Origin: Flammula alnicola
Lineage: Eukaryota > Basidiomycota > Agaricomycetes > Agaricales > Strophariaceae
NCBI GenBank assembly: GCA_015499995.1
Contig: JADNRV010000119.1
Location: 62,001 to 126,000 of the forward strand
Direction: 5' to 3'
DNA: 64,000 bases
Shown here piece after piece: positions 14,823-26,925 of the stretch. Position 1 is the stretch's first letter. Every line of letters starts with the position of its first letter. Position numbers and translations under genes: made by a program. A model generated the notes under the pieces. That model worked only from the letters and a program-made list of their open reading frames with translations, was not told where the DNA came from and ran no database searches.

Positions 14823-16432
14823 ATGACTGCCATTCCGCATGAGATATGGCTACATATCGCCCAATTCATCCCCGTCCGAACGCTCCAGGACCTCATCGGT
14901 CTCAACAGCACTTTTTTCGAACTTGCAATGAATTATCGCTACCGTCAGATGAGCTTTGCATATCTGGATAACAGAATGTTAAGAAGTCTGGCGCGTCTTA
15001 AGTACGCAGTCACGTACCGCGTCATTTTTCAGAACTGACCATCGCCCACAGAGACCCAGCCGTTGCAAAACGCGTCCGCATTCTTCATGTGTACCCCGGG
15101 TTCCTGAAGGAAGCCCTCGACAAGGAAAGGAGTGACCCGGAGCCAATCCTTCGACGTTCACTTCGGGATAAACTTGCCGACCTTGCAAACCTCTTGTTGG
15201 AGCAGAAGTTATTCATCAAACATCCCAGAATCCGCCTGATACGAACCCTCAAGCGCCCTGAAGATGTCGTGCAGATCATGCTGGAGGTTCTGAGTGGCCT
15301 GCCCAATGTAACCGACTATTACGTGACGTGGTGCGGACTGCCTTCAATCAGCGCGACTGCCGTGCCCTTCCTGTCGTCGGTGTTCCAAGCGAATCTCCAA
15401 AAGCTTTCCCTGGAGCTGTCGCTGGAGAATGTGAAGAGCCTCTTGACGCCGTCGTTCCAAGTGCAAAACCTCAAGGAACTGCAGCTTTGCATCCACTCCG
15501 AGAACATCGACTCAGTACGCGAACGTAACGAGATCATGAGCACACATCTGGCCCCCGCCATCAGCCGACTCCGCGAAACTTTGGAAACACTCACTATACA
15601 ATCATGGGAACCCGCAGACCTTTCCCCGATGCTCCGAGCAATCAAGTCCCTCCCCGCTTTGGACCAGCTAATTATCGCTATCCCCGTCGAGTCAATACAC
15701 CTAGGAGATCCTGCAGGCCTCGGCGAATTTTTATCCGCACAGCAATCCAGTCTCCGAGTCCTCCGCTTGCGCGCAACCCAATACGGCGGCCGTGGTTATA
15801 CCCCCAATCCAGTATCATTCGACAGTTGGATCAGGCAAGCAATTAGAGGCGTCACCTTATCTAAACTCCGTGTCCTCGACATCAGTTCCAACTTGTTTCC
15901 CGTCTACACCTCTGTGCTCTGCCTCAACCAATTCTCGCTGACGATCACCTCGTTGTCGCTGACCGGATCCTATCGGACGTACGATGACGTTGAAGAAATC
16001 ATTAGTCTAGTGGCTTGCCATACAAGAGACGAACCACTGAACACACTCCGCATCGGCCTCGTTTCGCTATCCCCTCAGCTCGTGCATTTGATCTCCGCGC
16101 AGCTTCCCAGGCTCTACAGGCTCGAGCTGGTTGTTAAATACATCCTCCCGCATGCACATGACTCTCCGGAGCTCCTTATAGATTACCCTCAAGAAACGCA
16201 GCGGACCGCTCAAATCGTAAGTGCATATTCCCATTCGTCTGACATCGCAGCAGATACTGAAACCATCCAATAGGAGGAATTCATGGAGAGGATGGAGGAG
16301 CGGACCTATCCACATTGGCAGCTGCGTCACATGTCCATACTTGCGGAGTTTCTGCCATATCGACCCCATTACGAGGCACTCCTGGAGCAGACTTTCTTGC
16401 GATCCATACCGTCGATTAGGACCTTCACCTAA
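14823..16432 (+). CDS. F-box protein with leucine-rich C-terminal region
   Basis: The N-terminus TAIPHEIWLHIAQFIPVRTL followed by LIGLNSTFFELAMNYRYRQ is an F-box-like motif, which links substrates to SCF ubiquitin ligases through Skp1. Exon 1 ends near 15000. Exon 2 (about 15052-16218) runs without a break for nearly 390 codons and holds irregular leucine-rich repeats (PNVTDYYVTWCGLP, NLQKLSLELSLEN, NLKELQLCIHSEN, LRETLETLTIQSW, LRVLDISSNLFPV). After a GTAAGT...TAG intron at 16219-16274 the last exon reads EEFMERMEERTYPHWQLRH and ends at 16432. Large families of such proteins are typical of Agaricomycetes. Substrate unknown. Unlike the housekeeping genes nearby, it shows no frame breaks. Confidence 0.85.
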
Positions 16433-16997
16433 ATGGACGAATAACACCTAGATGGCACCCGCAAACCATCTGAAGGAAATTTGCCTCGTGTGGTCGGATC
16501 CTCCCACTGCGCCGGTCTACTCACCTGAAAACAACTGTATGCAATGTGCCAATCTTCGTCGCCAGCAGGCACAGGAATCCATCTGACGACCAATAGCACG
16601 CAGATTTCATTTGAAGACGGGAGGCTACAGGTATATCACGTTATGACAAAACCCATCTGCAATGTATGATAATGCATTAGTAATTTCACTTGTGATGGTA
16701 GTGTATGAAGATCCACATATCACACACGTTATCATAGCGCCATTATGCGATCGGAATTAAGCATACTCCAGGTTGATAAACCTTCTCCCAAGGTAGGTCT
16801 CGTTGACGTCAAATATGGCTGCTTTGGTCCGTGGGGCTTGGAGGAGGTCATCAACGGCCAAATTCAATGTCGCCGAGCCGTCGCGGGGATAGCATTTTGC
16901 AAAAAGGTCTTTCCAGAAAAGAGTATGCGGGTTCAGCGGACTATACATTACATTGTTTAGACAGCGAAGAGACAGGAAAGGATTCAAAATCGATATC

Positions 16998-17579
16998 TTA
17001 CTCGGAACGAATTTTATTCTGTTTCTTCGGGGTTGGCAGCGGGGACAGAGTCTTGGGATGCACGACGCAAGTTTCAAACATCTTGACAGCCTTAGAAACT
17101 TTGCCATGGCGGTGATAAGTCTTCGAAGGGAAAGAAACTTTTCGCAATGCAGGCTCGTCTTCTGCTATGTGAATGCTTGGCTTTTGAGATTGATCTACCG
17201 AGGCATTGGCATTGGCGCCAATCAATTGACGACCTTTTGGACCTGGTTCAGAAGCAGCGGCCTGTATGCGAGCCCTCTTCTTCGGCCGTTGGATTGCTTG
17301 GAGTCGAGAATCGCCCTCAGACTCAAAAGGTCGTTTGTGTGTAGCATGATTCAATGAATCCAGGACAGGCTTTACGCTGAGAGCCGGTATGGGCTTATTG
17401 TATGGGAGGCCACAAATCTTCCTCCGTGCAGTATCAGGCACTGATGGGTCTAAAATACGTATACGTGATTCGTCAAATCCATCTGATCTAGGTAAGGATC
17501 CATGAATATATGCGCCTGAAATAAATCGGTTTCGCACCATCGAGTGTATACGCGGCGATGGGCATATGGAAATCCTCAA
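16998..17579 (-). CDS. Hypothetical basic protein, probably nuclear
   Basis: A single open frame of 193 codons, not recognised. It has a nuclear-localisation-like cluster (RPKKRARIQ), a second basic cluster (KTYHRHGKVSKAVK) and a C-terminus rich in Pro, Lys and Thr (SPLPTPKKQNKIRSE). An internal Met at residue 14 is an alternative start. Composition looks coding, but no domain can be named. It lies 176 bp downstream of the unrecognised gene ending at 17756, on the same strand, and could be a further exon of it. Confidence 0.5.
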   Translation of the reverse strand: MRISICPSPRIHSMVRNRFISGAYIHGSLPRSDGFDESRIRILDPSVPDTARRKICGLPYNKPIPALSVKPVLDSLNHATHKRPFESEGDSRLQAIQRPKKRARIQAAASEPGPKGRQLIGANANASVDQSQKPSIHIAEDEPALRKVSFPSKTYHRHGKVSKAVKMFETCVVHPKTLSPLPTPKKQNKIRSE

Positions 17580-17755
17580 CGACGCATAGAGTCACCCAAG
17601 AGGCATGCCGAACCTGTCAACGTGATAGAATAATCAAGTTCAAGCAACATATATGCAGTCTCAAGCTTGGCGTAGACAAACAATCAATGAGCGAGAAAGA
17701 AGTCTGTAGTGCAAGTATAGCCGTCAACGGGTTGCTGGGGAATATGTTCTGGCTC

Positions 17756-18065
17756 TCACTCGTTTAACCAAGGGTCTTCCATGCCGTTGCAGAAGAAGAA
17801 TACCGCTTGTCGAAAATCGGCGTCTGTATGCGTCAGCGTTCCACCGTTCATGACTGAATGGGCTTGTTTGAATATACGTGTGCATAGCCGGAATCTCAGC
17901 GTACCCCATAACTTTCTGATAGCTTGAGGAACGGAAGGGCTGAAACATGCTTTGTGTTATGCGCAAGTCAACAGACGCCTAGAGACACATGACAATGGAT
18001 GCTTACCCAAACCCGAAAACAGCATAATCCTCTTCTCCCCCTGATCAAAAGCTGATAATTCTTCG
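17756..18065 (-). CDS. Hypothetical protein, 3' exons
   Basis: Not recognised. The terminal exon (17756-17939) reads SVPQAIRKLWGTLRFRLCTR and DADFRQAVFFFCNGMEDPW, ending LNE and a stop. It follows an intron (17940-18006) with a good GTAAGC donor and CAG acceptor. The exon before it (18007-18065) reads SEELSAFDQGE and ends with FGFG. The splice phase works for the downstream part of that exon but not its beginning, so one base may be missing. Earlier exons up to the ABP1 stop at 18298 are not resolved. Confidence 0.4.
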
Positions 18066-18297
18066 CTGCAAATGAGAGCGGAAGTTAAAGAAGAGTTACG
18101 AGGACCGTGATAATCAGACGAGGTGTAGTCTCATTGTTGATGAAGAACTCCGTAGCCAAACAAACGGCCGTGGCGCAACATCAAAGCTATATGATACTCA
18201 TGAGTGCGCTAGTCATAGTCCAAGGAAAGAAAGGTGTTCAATTCGACGACCATCAACGAGCGACAGAGTTCGGCCATAGAGACTGATATACTTGCTA

Positions 18298-20989
18298 TTA
18301 CTCTTGTACCTCGACATAATTCGCTGGAATCGAAGATTAGTAACAATCAAAGCAAAGAAACTCAAAAAGGGCGCAACTCACCTGGGAACAACCCGACTTC
18401 ACCATGAGAATTCTTACCTTGCCACCAATCCTCTGATGCAGGCTCTATCTCGGTAATTCTGTCGCCTTCACGGAAAGTAATTTCGTTGTCTTCCGCCGCG
18501 TCATAGCTGCATAGAATGTTCAAGAAGGGAAAAAACAGACAAGACCACAAGATGACGTACTCGTAAAGAGCAATGGCAGTGATTCCAACATCGGTTACAG
18601 GTGGTGGCGTTGGTGCACGAGGAGGCGCAGGAGGAAGCACGGGTGCCGACGGAGCCGGCTAAGGCGCATTGAGATGAAAGGGCTAAAATAAAACAAGACA
18701 GAACTTACCGGCGGCGGCGGCGGCGGAGGAGGAGGAGGTGGTGGTGGTGGAGGTGCGGCTTCTTCTTCAACCTCGGCAGCGACACCGGGGTGTTCGACAA
18801 TTTCAACATAGTTCGCTGGTTAAAAGAAGGCATCAGCGATCACAGCTAGCCGCAAGACAGACATAACCAACATGGGAAGAGACCCGTCTTTCCACCTGGT
18901 CCAACACCAGACCACCATCCTTCATCGATTTCTTCTATTTGTTCTATGTATTCTCCTTCTATAAGTTCCATTTCATTATCTTCCGTCGCCTGGTTTTGAT
19001 CAGATGGAGTCATAAATGAATGAGTTCTATTCCCAACAGACCTCATATCCATAGAGAACAACTGCAGTGATGCCTTGGCCTGCATGAGGGACGTGTACAT
19101 GTTCTGGCTCGGGTTCTGGCTCGGGTTCCGGCTCGGGTTCAGGAGCAACGGACAATTTGGCCATCTGCAAAGACATAAGAGACAAGAAAATGACCATTTG
19201 TGGTAATTCCTTACCATTGCAACAGGTGGTGCAGGAGGTGGAGGAGGAGGCGGCGGCGGCGGCGGCGGCGGGGGTGGTGGTGGTGATGGCGCAACCTCTG
19301 GCTCGGGCTCCTGGAAATGTGGAGGCGCTGGAGGCGCTGGCGGAGGCGGTGGCGGCGGAGGAGGAGGCGGCGGCGGCGGTGGAGGCTGCGGAAAATTGTG
19401 TTAAAATACACATCACATACGAAAGAAAACGAACTTACAGCTGCATTCGTGGGCTCAGGTTCAGGCTCAGGTTCAGCAGGAGCCTCTTCTTCAGTTCCCC
19501 ATGCGGCTTCATGAACGGCTTCTCGTGCGGCACTATAGCCGCTGGGAGGAGGCGGCGGAGGCGGAGGATTGGACGGAGAAGAATATGCAACTGCAGCTGA
19601 TGTAGCTCCTACCGCAGCACCGGCTCCAACGGGGCCTGCAACAGCACCAAAATTCCTGGGTGCGTTGTGCGAAACAGCGGCCCTTCCAAACGCAGGTGCA
19701 CTTGACTTAAAAACCGGTTTCGAGACCGGTGTAGTGGCAGCAGGTACGAATGCAGCACTGCGGCTTCTCGCCTCTTCCTCTTCTGCCTGCTTTTTGCGAG
19801 AGCCTGTCGCTCGGACCATGTCAACTTCTTACCCCCACTGGGTGAAGGGCTCGGAGAGGAGGCCTGCTGCTGCTGTTCCATTGCTGCGAAGGGATTCCTG
19901 AGTCTCTTCGGAGCAGGTAGATTGACGGGGGTATAAGCGCTGTGTGCAGGCTCGATGCGGTCCTCTTCAGCAGGCTTGGTGGGAACATTGGAAGCAACTA
20001 CAGGAGAAGGGGCCGCAGGGGCAGGCGGCGAAGGTGTGGCAGAGAACGCTGGCTGCTTTGGAGCCATTGCGCTGAAAGCCGGACGGCTGGTCGTAGGCAA
20101 GGTTGGCGGGCGAGAGGCGGCCGGAGGTGGGGGTGGAGGAGCTGCAACCGGGGTCGGTTTCTCATCGGGCCATGCATCTGTCGGGGCGGAACCGCCGTGC
20201 ACAGTCCTTCCGTAGAGAGATCCAGCAGAGGCCGATGGTTTAGCTGCGCCGAAAGTCGGTCGAGAAGAAGCAGGGGGCAATGTCGGTTTAGCAGCGGGCG
20301 GGGGAGCTTTCTTCAAAGCCGCAATATCGGGTCTTCCAATAGGCGTATAGCTTGATCCAACGGGCGCTATGGGCTCGAATTTTCGTGGCTGTTCTTTGTG
20401 ACTAGAATACTTTGACCCTGATGCAGCTTCGACTCGCGACATAATGAGGGCAGGAGTGACATCGGTCTACCAAGGCAATCATTTAACATATTATCGACTA
20501 CTCACGGTTGAGACGCACCTCATTGCGGGCATTGATAACTAGATGTGTACCGCGTAGATATCGAGCAACTGCGTTGGCATGGGTGTAGAAAAGACCCTTC
20601 TTCGCCTCGGGAACACCGTCTCCGCACCAATTGATCTGGACGAATTTGGGAAGCTGACTCTGGAGATGGATATAAGGTGGATGTGTGAATATAGAGGTGA
20701 TTTAACCTACGTTGGGATCTACCACCTTAACGAAAGCATACTGGATTCTACGGAAGGCATCGGGAGAAAATGGGTTCACAATCGTATATCAGATGAACAT
20801 TGAATCTTACCTTCCATCCGAGAATTCTTCCTCAAGTTCCTCCAATCCACCACTTCCTGTTCCTTGGACTTTTAGATCATTGGTACCACCTTCATAGGTG
20901 AAGATGGCCCAATCAATTCCCCTCCCATTGATTACATCTTGATAGGCGTTTGCAATCTCTGTGCTCGAGAGATTGACCTGGAGAGACAT
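18298..20989 (-). CDS. Actin-binding protein 1 (Abp1/drebrin-like): ADF-H domain, proline-rich region, two SH3 domains
   Basis: Abp1 sits on cortical actin patches, activates Arp2/3 and recruits endocytic partners through SH3. The start MSLQVNLSSTEIANAYQDV opens the ADF homology domain, which continues IDWAIFTYEGGTNDLKV, AFVKVVDPNVGLPKFVQINW and GVPEAKKGLFYTHANAVAR. A long Ala/Pro/Ser-rich region follows, containing LTWSERQALAK, acidic EPEPEPEP runs and polyproline tracts coded by GGC/GGT repeats on the plus strand (18710-18750, 19230-19390). SH3-1 reads ATEDNEMELIEGEYIEQI, then DEGWWSGV and GLFPANYVEIVE. SH3-2 reads ALYEYDAAEDNEITFREGD, then EDWWQGKN and, across an intron, LFPANYVEVQE and a stop. 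One A is missing from a run near 19805. Yeast Abp1 has one SH3; two are seen here. Confidence 0.93.
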
Positions 20990-21278
20990 ACCAGTCTCTT
21001 TCATGCAAACCGCTACTTAGATATTAGTGAATTATGAGTCAAAAAGCAAAGCCCACCTTCGATTTAAGTCTCTATACTGTGTTTGTAGTTAAGTTTCTGA
21101 GCAAGAACGAATTCCAAAGGGCGCAGTTCTGAAACTCAAAGACGGCTGGATAATCACGTGATTATGGGTTTAGGGGGTTGGGCGAGGATGGCGTCGGCCC
21201 GTAAGCAACACCGTCTGAAGCCGACAACGACGCGACAAATTGCAAAAAATGAGCAGGTCGCAAAAAAAAGCATTGTAA

Positions 21279-23430
21279 TTAGGCTTTCAACACACCAATT
21301 GAAGTAGTTAAAGATTTGACCGAACGCCTGACCGTTGTCACTCCCAGCTGTAAGACGTCCTGAAGTTTCATGATCTCGTCCCACTTTGCATCATCGGTCC
21401 AGACGATGCTCTTATCTTCCTGAGCGTGAGCATGCGTCGGCTACTGTGAGACGTTTACCAGAGTTCATGGCTGCGACTTCTTCAGATATATTGTTGAGCC
21501 ACGCTTTTGCAACATCAATCTGGTCGGGCTTCAAACTTGAGGTTCGCAATGCCCAGAGGATTCGGTCGCATCCATGGGTAACATATCCTGGTCGAATTTG
21601 TATCAACGTGTTGTCATAGTGCAATTCAGAGAATGAACTCACCTGCAGGTCGATATTGTTCTGGTGACCAGCGTATCTCGTACCGCAGGACAGGGAACCC
21701 GTTGCTTCCATGTCTTTCGCAAACAACTCACAGGAAGGTGCACTTGACCACAGCTCATGATATCGCCATACAATTTCGTTGCTTCATCACTTCCAGCGTT
21801 AGCTGGAGTGAGGGAAAGCATTGATCATATTTTGTGCGACCGCCGTCGGAAAATATCGCTCCAAATTTGGGAGGATGTCTTGAGGACCATCGATGGGGTG
21901 GGCGATTGAGTAGAGATACCATTCTTCGATGAGGTCTCCAACGACAACGCTTCGTACGCCGTGTTCTTGTAGTCCACGAGCTAACCCTCCCGATCGCTGC
22001 CATTCCACGAGGCCTGGGTTGACATTGACCCAATCGTCTGCCAGACATCCACGGAAAGTTCCAAAGTGGCTATCACATCAGTCTCGATCACTTTGGTGAT
22101 TGATTCCCAAGGAACCTGAGCAACATCTCTGAGGACGTCTAAGATATCAGGGGCGTCGGATTCAACTTCAAAGCACGACACAGTGCATCGAACTGAGGAC
22201 GAAGTTCAGATGGTTTTTGGGGTCGGTACTAATCCCAACAGGTCGAATGAATTCGTCTGTCATCCAGGCAGAATATTCCACAGCACGCACAGTATAGCAT
22301 TGGATTGCAAAATAGCTGATTGGAACGGGGCCTTCTTCCCGTGTAATAGGATGGAAGCATGATGAAGCAGTTGATGTACAGAGTGTGCACCTGTATGTTG
22401 CGTAAGTTGAAGGGCTGAGAAACAGTGGCATATTATGGTGTACTTGCCTGCCGACAGCCCGGTGAGCTGGATATCGTCCGGGTTCCCTACAATATGATTC
22501 AGTACAAACTTAGAAGATCTTCATTTGGATGGTCTAACCTCCAAAAGCTTCAATGTTCGCTTTAATCCATTCTAAAGCCATCCACTGATCCTTAAATCCG
22601 TAGTTACCCGGGATTTTCGGATTGTCGCTTGCTAGAAACCCAAATGCTGATAGACGGTATCCCATGTTGACCCAGATTTCTGAACGTTCGGCAGCGATAT
22701 ATTGCGCCTGGGATCCAAGTGAATGTGGTGATCCAAATTGGAGAAATCTAAGATTAAGACCAAGTGTCCATAAATGAGAAAAGCGATCTGGAATTTCGGT
22801 GAGACAAGGCATTACCCGCCATGTACATATATCTTGACAGGAAAGTTCCTTTGCTTTGGAAAGGACGGCGGTATAGCGATGTTTAAAAACAATCTCCGTG
22901 CAAGGGTTAGCCGAAATAAAAATTGGGAAATCAATTCAACGCACGGGTTTTCGGAGGGCTTCCCATAACCAACCTTGTCTTGAAATGGAATGCCTATGGA
23001 AAACCATCGATATTTCTATTTCCAAGATTCAAACACCAGAATTTACCCGCCGCCTGGCCATCATTTGTGGGTTGTGCAGCATCTGTAATTCATACAATAA
23101 GCGTCAGTCGATGACACAATTTCCTGTAGATGATGTGTTATACTGACACGCAGTTTCTCGAATGTATCCTTCTGCTCGTACCGATAGTCTTTTGGCAGTG
23201 AAACCGGGGCTTCAAACCGACCTGGAGGCAATGCGTACGGAACCTCTGCAAGCGTGTCAAGCAATGAATGAGTCGTCGTGTCACTAAGTAGGAACCAACC
23301 ACAACTCACCCAGGAAGACAACGGAGCCATTCGTTGCTCTCCCACCTGTAACTGGCCCGAAGGCAGTATCGACTGTTACTCGAGCACGATTACGTGCCAA
23401 TTCATCGTGCAGATGCTGGCCTCTGAGCAT
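21279..23430 (-). CDS. Type B carboxylesterase (alpha/beta hydrolase)
   Basis: The start gives MLRGQHLHDELARNRARV, then VDTAFGPVTGGRATNGSVVF and, after an intron, EVPYALPPGRFEAPV, the usual opening of carboxylesterases/lipases. No signal peptide is seen. Later exons read YIAAERSEIWVNMGYRLSAF and NYGFKDQWMALEWIKANIEA. The nucleophile elbow is QLTGLSAGAHSVHQLL; most family members have GESAG, so Leu replaces Glu before the Ser. The elbow is split by a GC-AG intron (22391-22447). The C-terminal part reads VVVGDLIEEWYLYSIAHP, LNNISEEVAAMNSGKRL and ends DEIMKLQDVLQLG...TTSIGVLKA. A base is missing near 22190 and perhaps elsewhere. Substrate cannot be told. Confidence 0.85.
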
Positions 23431-24287
23431 GGCGCTGGCGCCTCGAGGTTGGCTAGTACAAAGTAATGCTTACAACCCCTGAGCTCAGCTGACTGCATTG
23501 CTGCTCGCTTTCGGGCTTCTTGGGTGCTTCGCGTACTTGACGGATCGTGGGATGAGTGGTGTTGTGTATAGAACCCCCGGGTTCGGTAAGGTTGTCGCCC
23601 GGGCCGGATTCAATTCAAGTAATGACGTGACGCACAGATAGGGGCTATTCGCAGCGAAACAACTCGTATACGTGTATGTACCACTGCATCGTGAATTTTA
23701 GCCTCTATCGGTCTATATATCATTGAATTAGTTTTCTTACTTCCATGAGGCTGTGGAGTGCGTGTCAAGATATAGTAGGATCTATGATTTTTAGGTTGGA
23801 AGATTTCGCGGCGGTTGGAATTGCCAATGCCATGGCAGATCTTCTAACGCAGTCCTAATTTCTAAAATATGTTTCCTTTCGTTCTCTAGCACGACGTGAC
23901 CGAATAGCCTAATGATCTTGAAATGTTATCAAATTATTTTTTCGGTCATTACTTTTACTGTTGTCAGACATGTTTTGTGATTCTTGACCGCAATTAAATG
24001 CATTTAAATATCTTATTTGCCCTCATGTCCAAGATCAAGAACAAGATACGGTTCAGACTTGTGCAGAAGGCGTCTCGCAGATATGAGTTATAAGTACTTG
24101 TTCGATTGTTCAAATCACTCCTGCGCTGACATCGCGAGATTGTGCGTGTAGGACGAGTTCCTCTTCATCAAATTTACTGATAATCGATAGGAATCATGGA
24201 TATATCGGATGAAGTGCAGAACGAGTTTATTGACACATCGCAGATAATAGTCGGATATAATCATGGCATCAAGTGAACGCTCGCTAT
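23431..24287. other. Intergenic region, AT-rich, no gene seen
   Basis: 857 bp between the esterase start and the deacetylase stop, both on the minus strand. No open frame or repeat stands out. It should contain the esterase promoter. Confidence 0.4.
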
Positions 24288-25987
24288 TTAAGTTAACGTT
24301 GACTGCTGAAATCCAAAGGGCAGCTTCGCACCAGCGGCAGGCGCGTTCTTACCCCTGAAATCGCGCGCCATTTCGATCATTGGTACCCAATGGACGTTGT
24401 CATGAGTATTAATCCATTCAATAAAGCGTTCCTGTAGACAGACCAAGTTAGGGCCTGGAGCATCAAGTTGACGACAACAGCTCACCAGCATTAGAAGGAC
24501 ATGCGGACGGCTAGATGTGGAGAGACATGAGAATATTCCGGTGATTTTCAACGCTCACTTACCCGCTAACGTCGGGGTGAATTGTAATTGGAAATATGAA
24601 TTCATCTTCCTCTCTTGCAGGCAGAGCGACGTGAGAGTTAAGAATGAGTGATAACATTTGTCATACCTATAACAGTATGAAAATGTGTCCTTCCAAAGTT
24701 GTTCCACGTCTCTGGCGTTGACCTATCAAACACGTTTAACGAAGTGTTCAGATACGAACGTAAAAAAACCCACCCAGCCATGCGAGTTGGGACTTGATTT
24801 AATAAACCTGCAATCAAGTCAATGTGTTTAACCTTCAGGATTGGTGTCGGATACGCTGGAATATACTCGCATCATAGGGGGTAGATCATCGAGGTACCTA
24901 TGTGAATGACCGCGTCACGGTTGTATTAATTTTCTTTGCCATTCGAGCTTACCAGTTCGCGGGTATGCAAACCAGACCTGTCTCATTTCCCTTTCTGAGA
25001 GGTTGCATCCACGTTTCTGCTTTCGCACTGTAGTTTATTTTGGTCCAGGAGTCTTCGTCTCGCATGTAATACGCCTGACAGCTTTACAGAGCTTCGGTCG
25101 AAGTTTCAAATGGCAAAGCATATTTGAAAGGTCACCTACTCATGCGCCATACTGGAATGATCTATGTCACATGGTTGAGTGTGGCGTACAACATGATGTG
25201 ATAGGCGACGGACCGTATTCAATTCCTTTTTCCAGCAAGATATCCGTTCCTTCTTTGCTTGTCTCCCACCAGGGAGCCACGCTACCCTACGGAGCTAGAT
25301 ATTTCAGTCAAAATCTGACAGTGACGAAATTCTGACCTTGGGCGGTATTCCGTGATTAAATTCTGTCAAGAGCTTATAGGTGTGGTCCAGGATATCCTTT
25401 TGTTGTTGTAGGGTCATTGCAACTGGGTTCTGCGTTGACATTTAATGACGTATGAAGACACAAATATTATTCAAATAAGTCATAGTATACCTCATGTGAA
25501 TAGCCGTGAAGCCCGCTGTACGCACCTTTCAGAGATTAATACCGTAGTTAGGGATATCAGGCACTCACAGTTCATGACCTGCGTCTCGCACCGCCTTCAT
25601 CTCTTCTGGGAAGGTTTCCAGACTATGGCCTATTAGATTTGTTAATAAATCACGTTTCAGAACGGAAAAAGATAAGAGATAAGATACCTGGAATGAACCA
25701 AGTTGTCTTGATGCCATATTTCTTGAAAAGTTTGAGTAAGCGAGGAACGCCAACTTCGCCGGCGTACATTCCCTAAGTCGTGATAAGTGTAAGATAATAT
25801 TACACGCTAATGGAGTTGCCTACTCTGGAGATATCCAAGGGGAGTCCTCTCCGCCATACGATCCTAACCTAGACATCAAGTCCCGGGTCATTGCAAGACG
25901 AGACCAAGTGATTTCAGAAGTTGCTTACCACCCTGCGACCGCGTCAACGTCTACTCCAAAGCCAACAAGTACTCGTTTAGGGGGCAT
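24288..25987 (-). CDS. Polysaccharide deacetylase family protein (CE4/NodB, PuuE-like)
   Basis: The start [20 protein letters not shown] contains the first metal-binding region (DVDAV). After [19 protein letters not shown] and [20 protein letters not shown] comes [20 protein letters not shown]. The second motif is [15 protein letters not shown], the H-xxx-H-P metal site. Further exons read [20 protein letters not shown] and [19 protein letters not shown]. The last exons read [36 protein letters not shown] and [20 protein letters not shown]. Relatives remove acetyl groups from chitin, xylan or peptidoglycan, or act as PuuE-type allantoinases. No signal peptide is seen, which favours a cytosolic, PuuE-like role; substrate is uncertain. 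About eight short introns. Confidence 0.85.
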
Positions 25988-26925
25988 TGCGAGGGGAGAA
26001 AGGAGATAAGAAACTAAAGTCGATCAGCTTGGCAGTGGGTATTTGTGCCGGCAATATCCGGCAGGAAAGTAGCGAACACTGGCATGAAATGATAAGACAC
26101 ACTGACAGATAACAAAGAGATAGACAGAGATACTGTATCCCACAAGCGACAAATTGGAAACTAACCAGGTTCATACATAAGTCAAGCCAGAGATAAACAC
26201 TATTTGCACGAGTGCGCGCGACTCATAACCACACCGTACGCTTGATCTGAATCAAAATCCGTACGTATTCCTGAGTTGGCTATTTATCCATGCGGATTGC
26301 TAAAATCGCGCCGGAAGCTGGGAAAGACAGCTTGACAGCTTGATATGGTTTCCCAGCTGTTAGCTATCATATCACTAAAAATAAGCGCTCCTTAATGCGG
26401 CATTAATAAGACCCCTACTGTTAACTTCAAGGCTCTTTGAGCCATCATTTATTCCGGTCTCGATTCAGGTAATCGCAGCTTGGATTGTAATTTTTCATCT
26501 TTTAGAAAGGCTTATCTCTTTGATGCCAGGCCTCGAATTTTGCTATCTCTGTATTACATATGACAAGGAGTTGCGACTCGAGAGACGGGACTTCAAGCTA
26601 AATTTAGATTATTGGCTAGTTCACGTGAGAAGAAGGAACACAAAAAATGGGACACGTCCCTAATGTGGTTTTCTTATCCCCCCATATCGGCCAATGGAGC
26701 TCCATGGACTAACGAGTATCTCTCAGGCAACTACGGTCTCGGCGCTATGTATAAACGTTCCATGTGGCTCTTCGGGGCGTCCCAGATCCCTGGGCTTCGG
26801 AACGATACAATTCAGCAACAGTTTAGAAAAGATAGCTGCTGTTAAATTTGTCCCACTAGTCCGCTTCTTGAAACCAACCAGGACTCTTCCTTGCTTCTCA
26901 GCTTCACGAGATCTTCACTGCAACG
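25988..26925. other. Divergent intergenic region between deacetylase and permease genes
   Basis: 0.94 kb holding the promoters of two divergent genes. A plus-strand open frame at 26612-26845 has no domain and is not trusted. No operator can be named. The GATA-type motifs expected for nitrogen-regulated genes were not counted. Confidence 0.35.
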
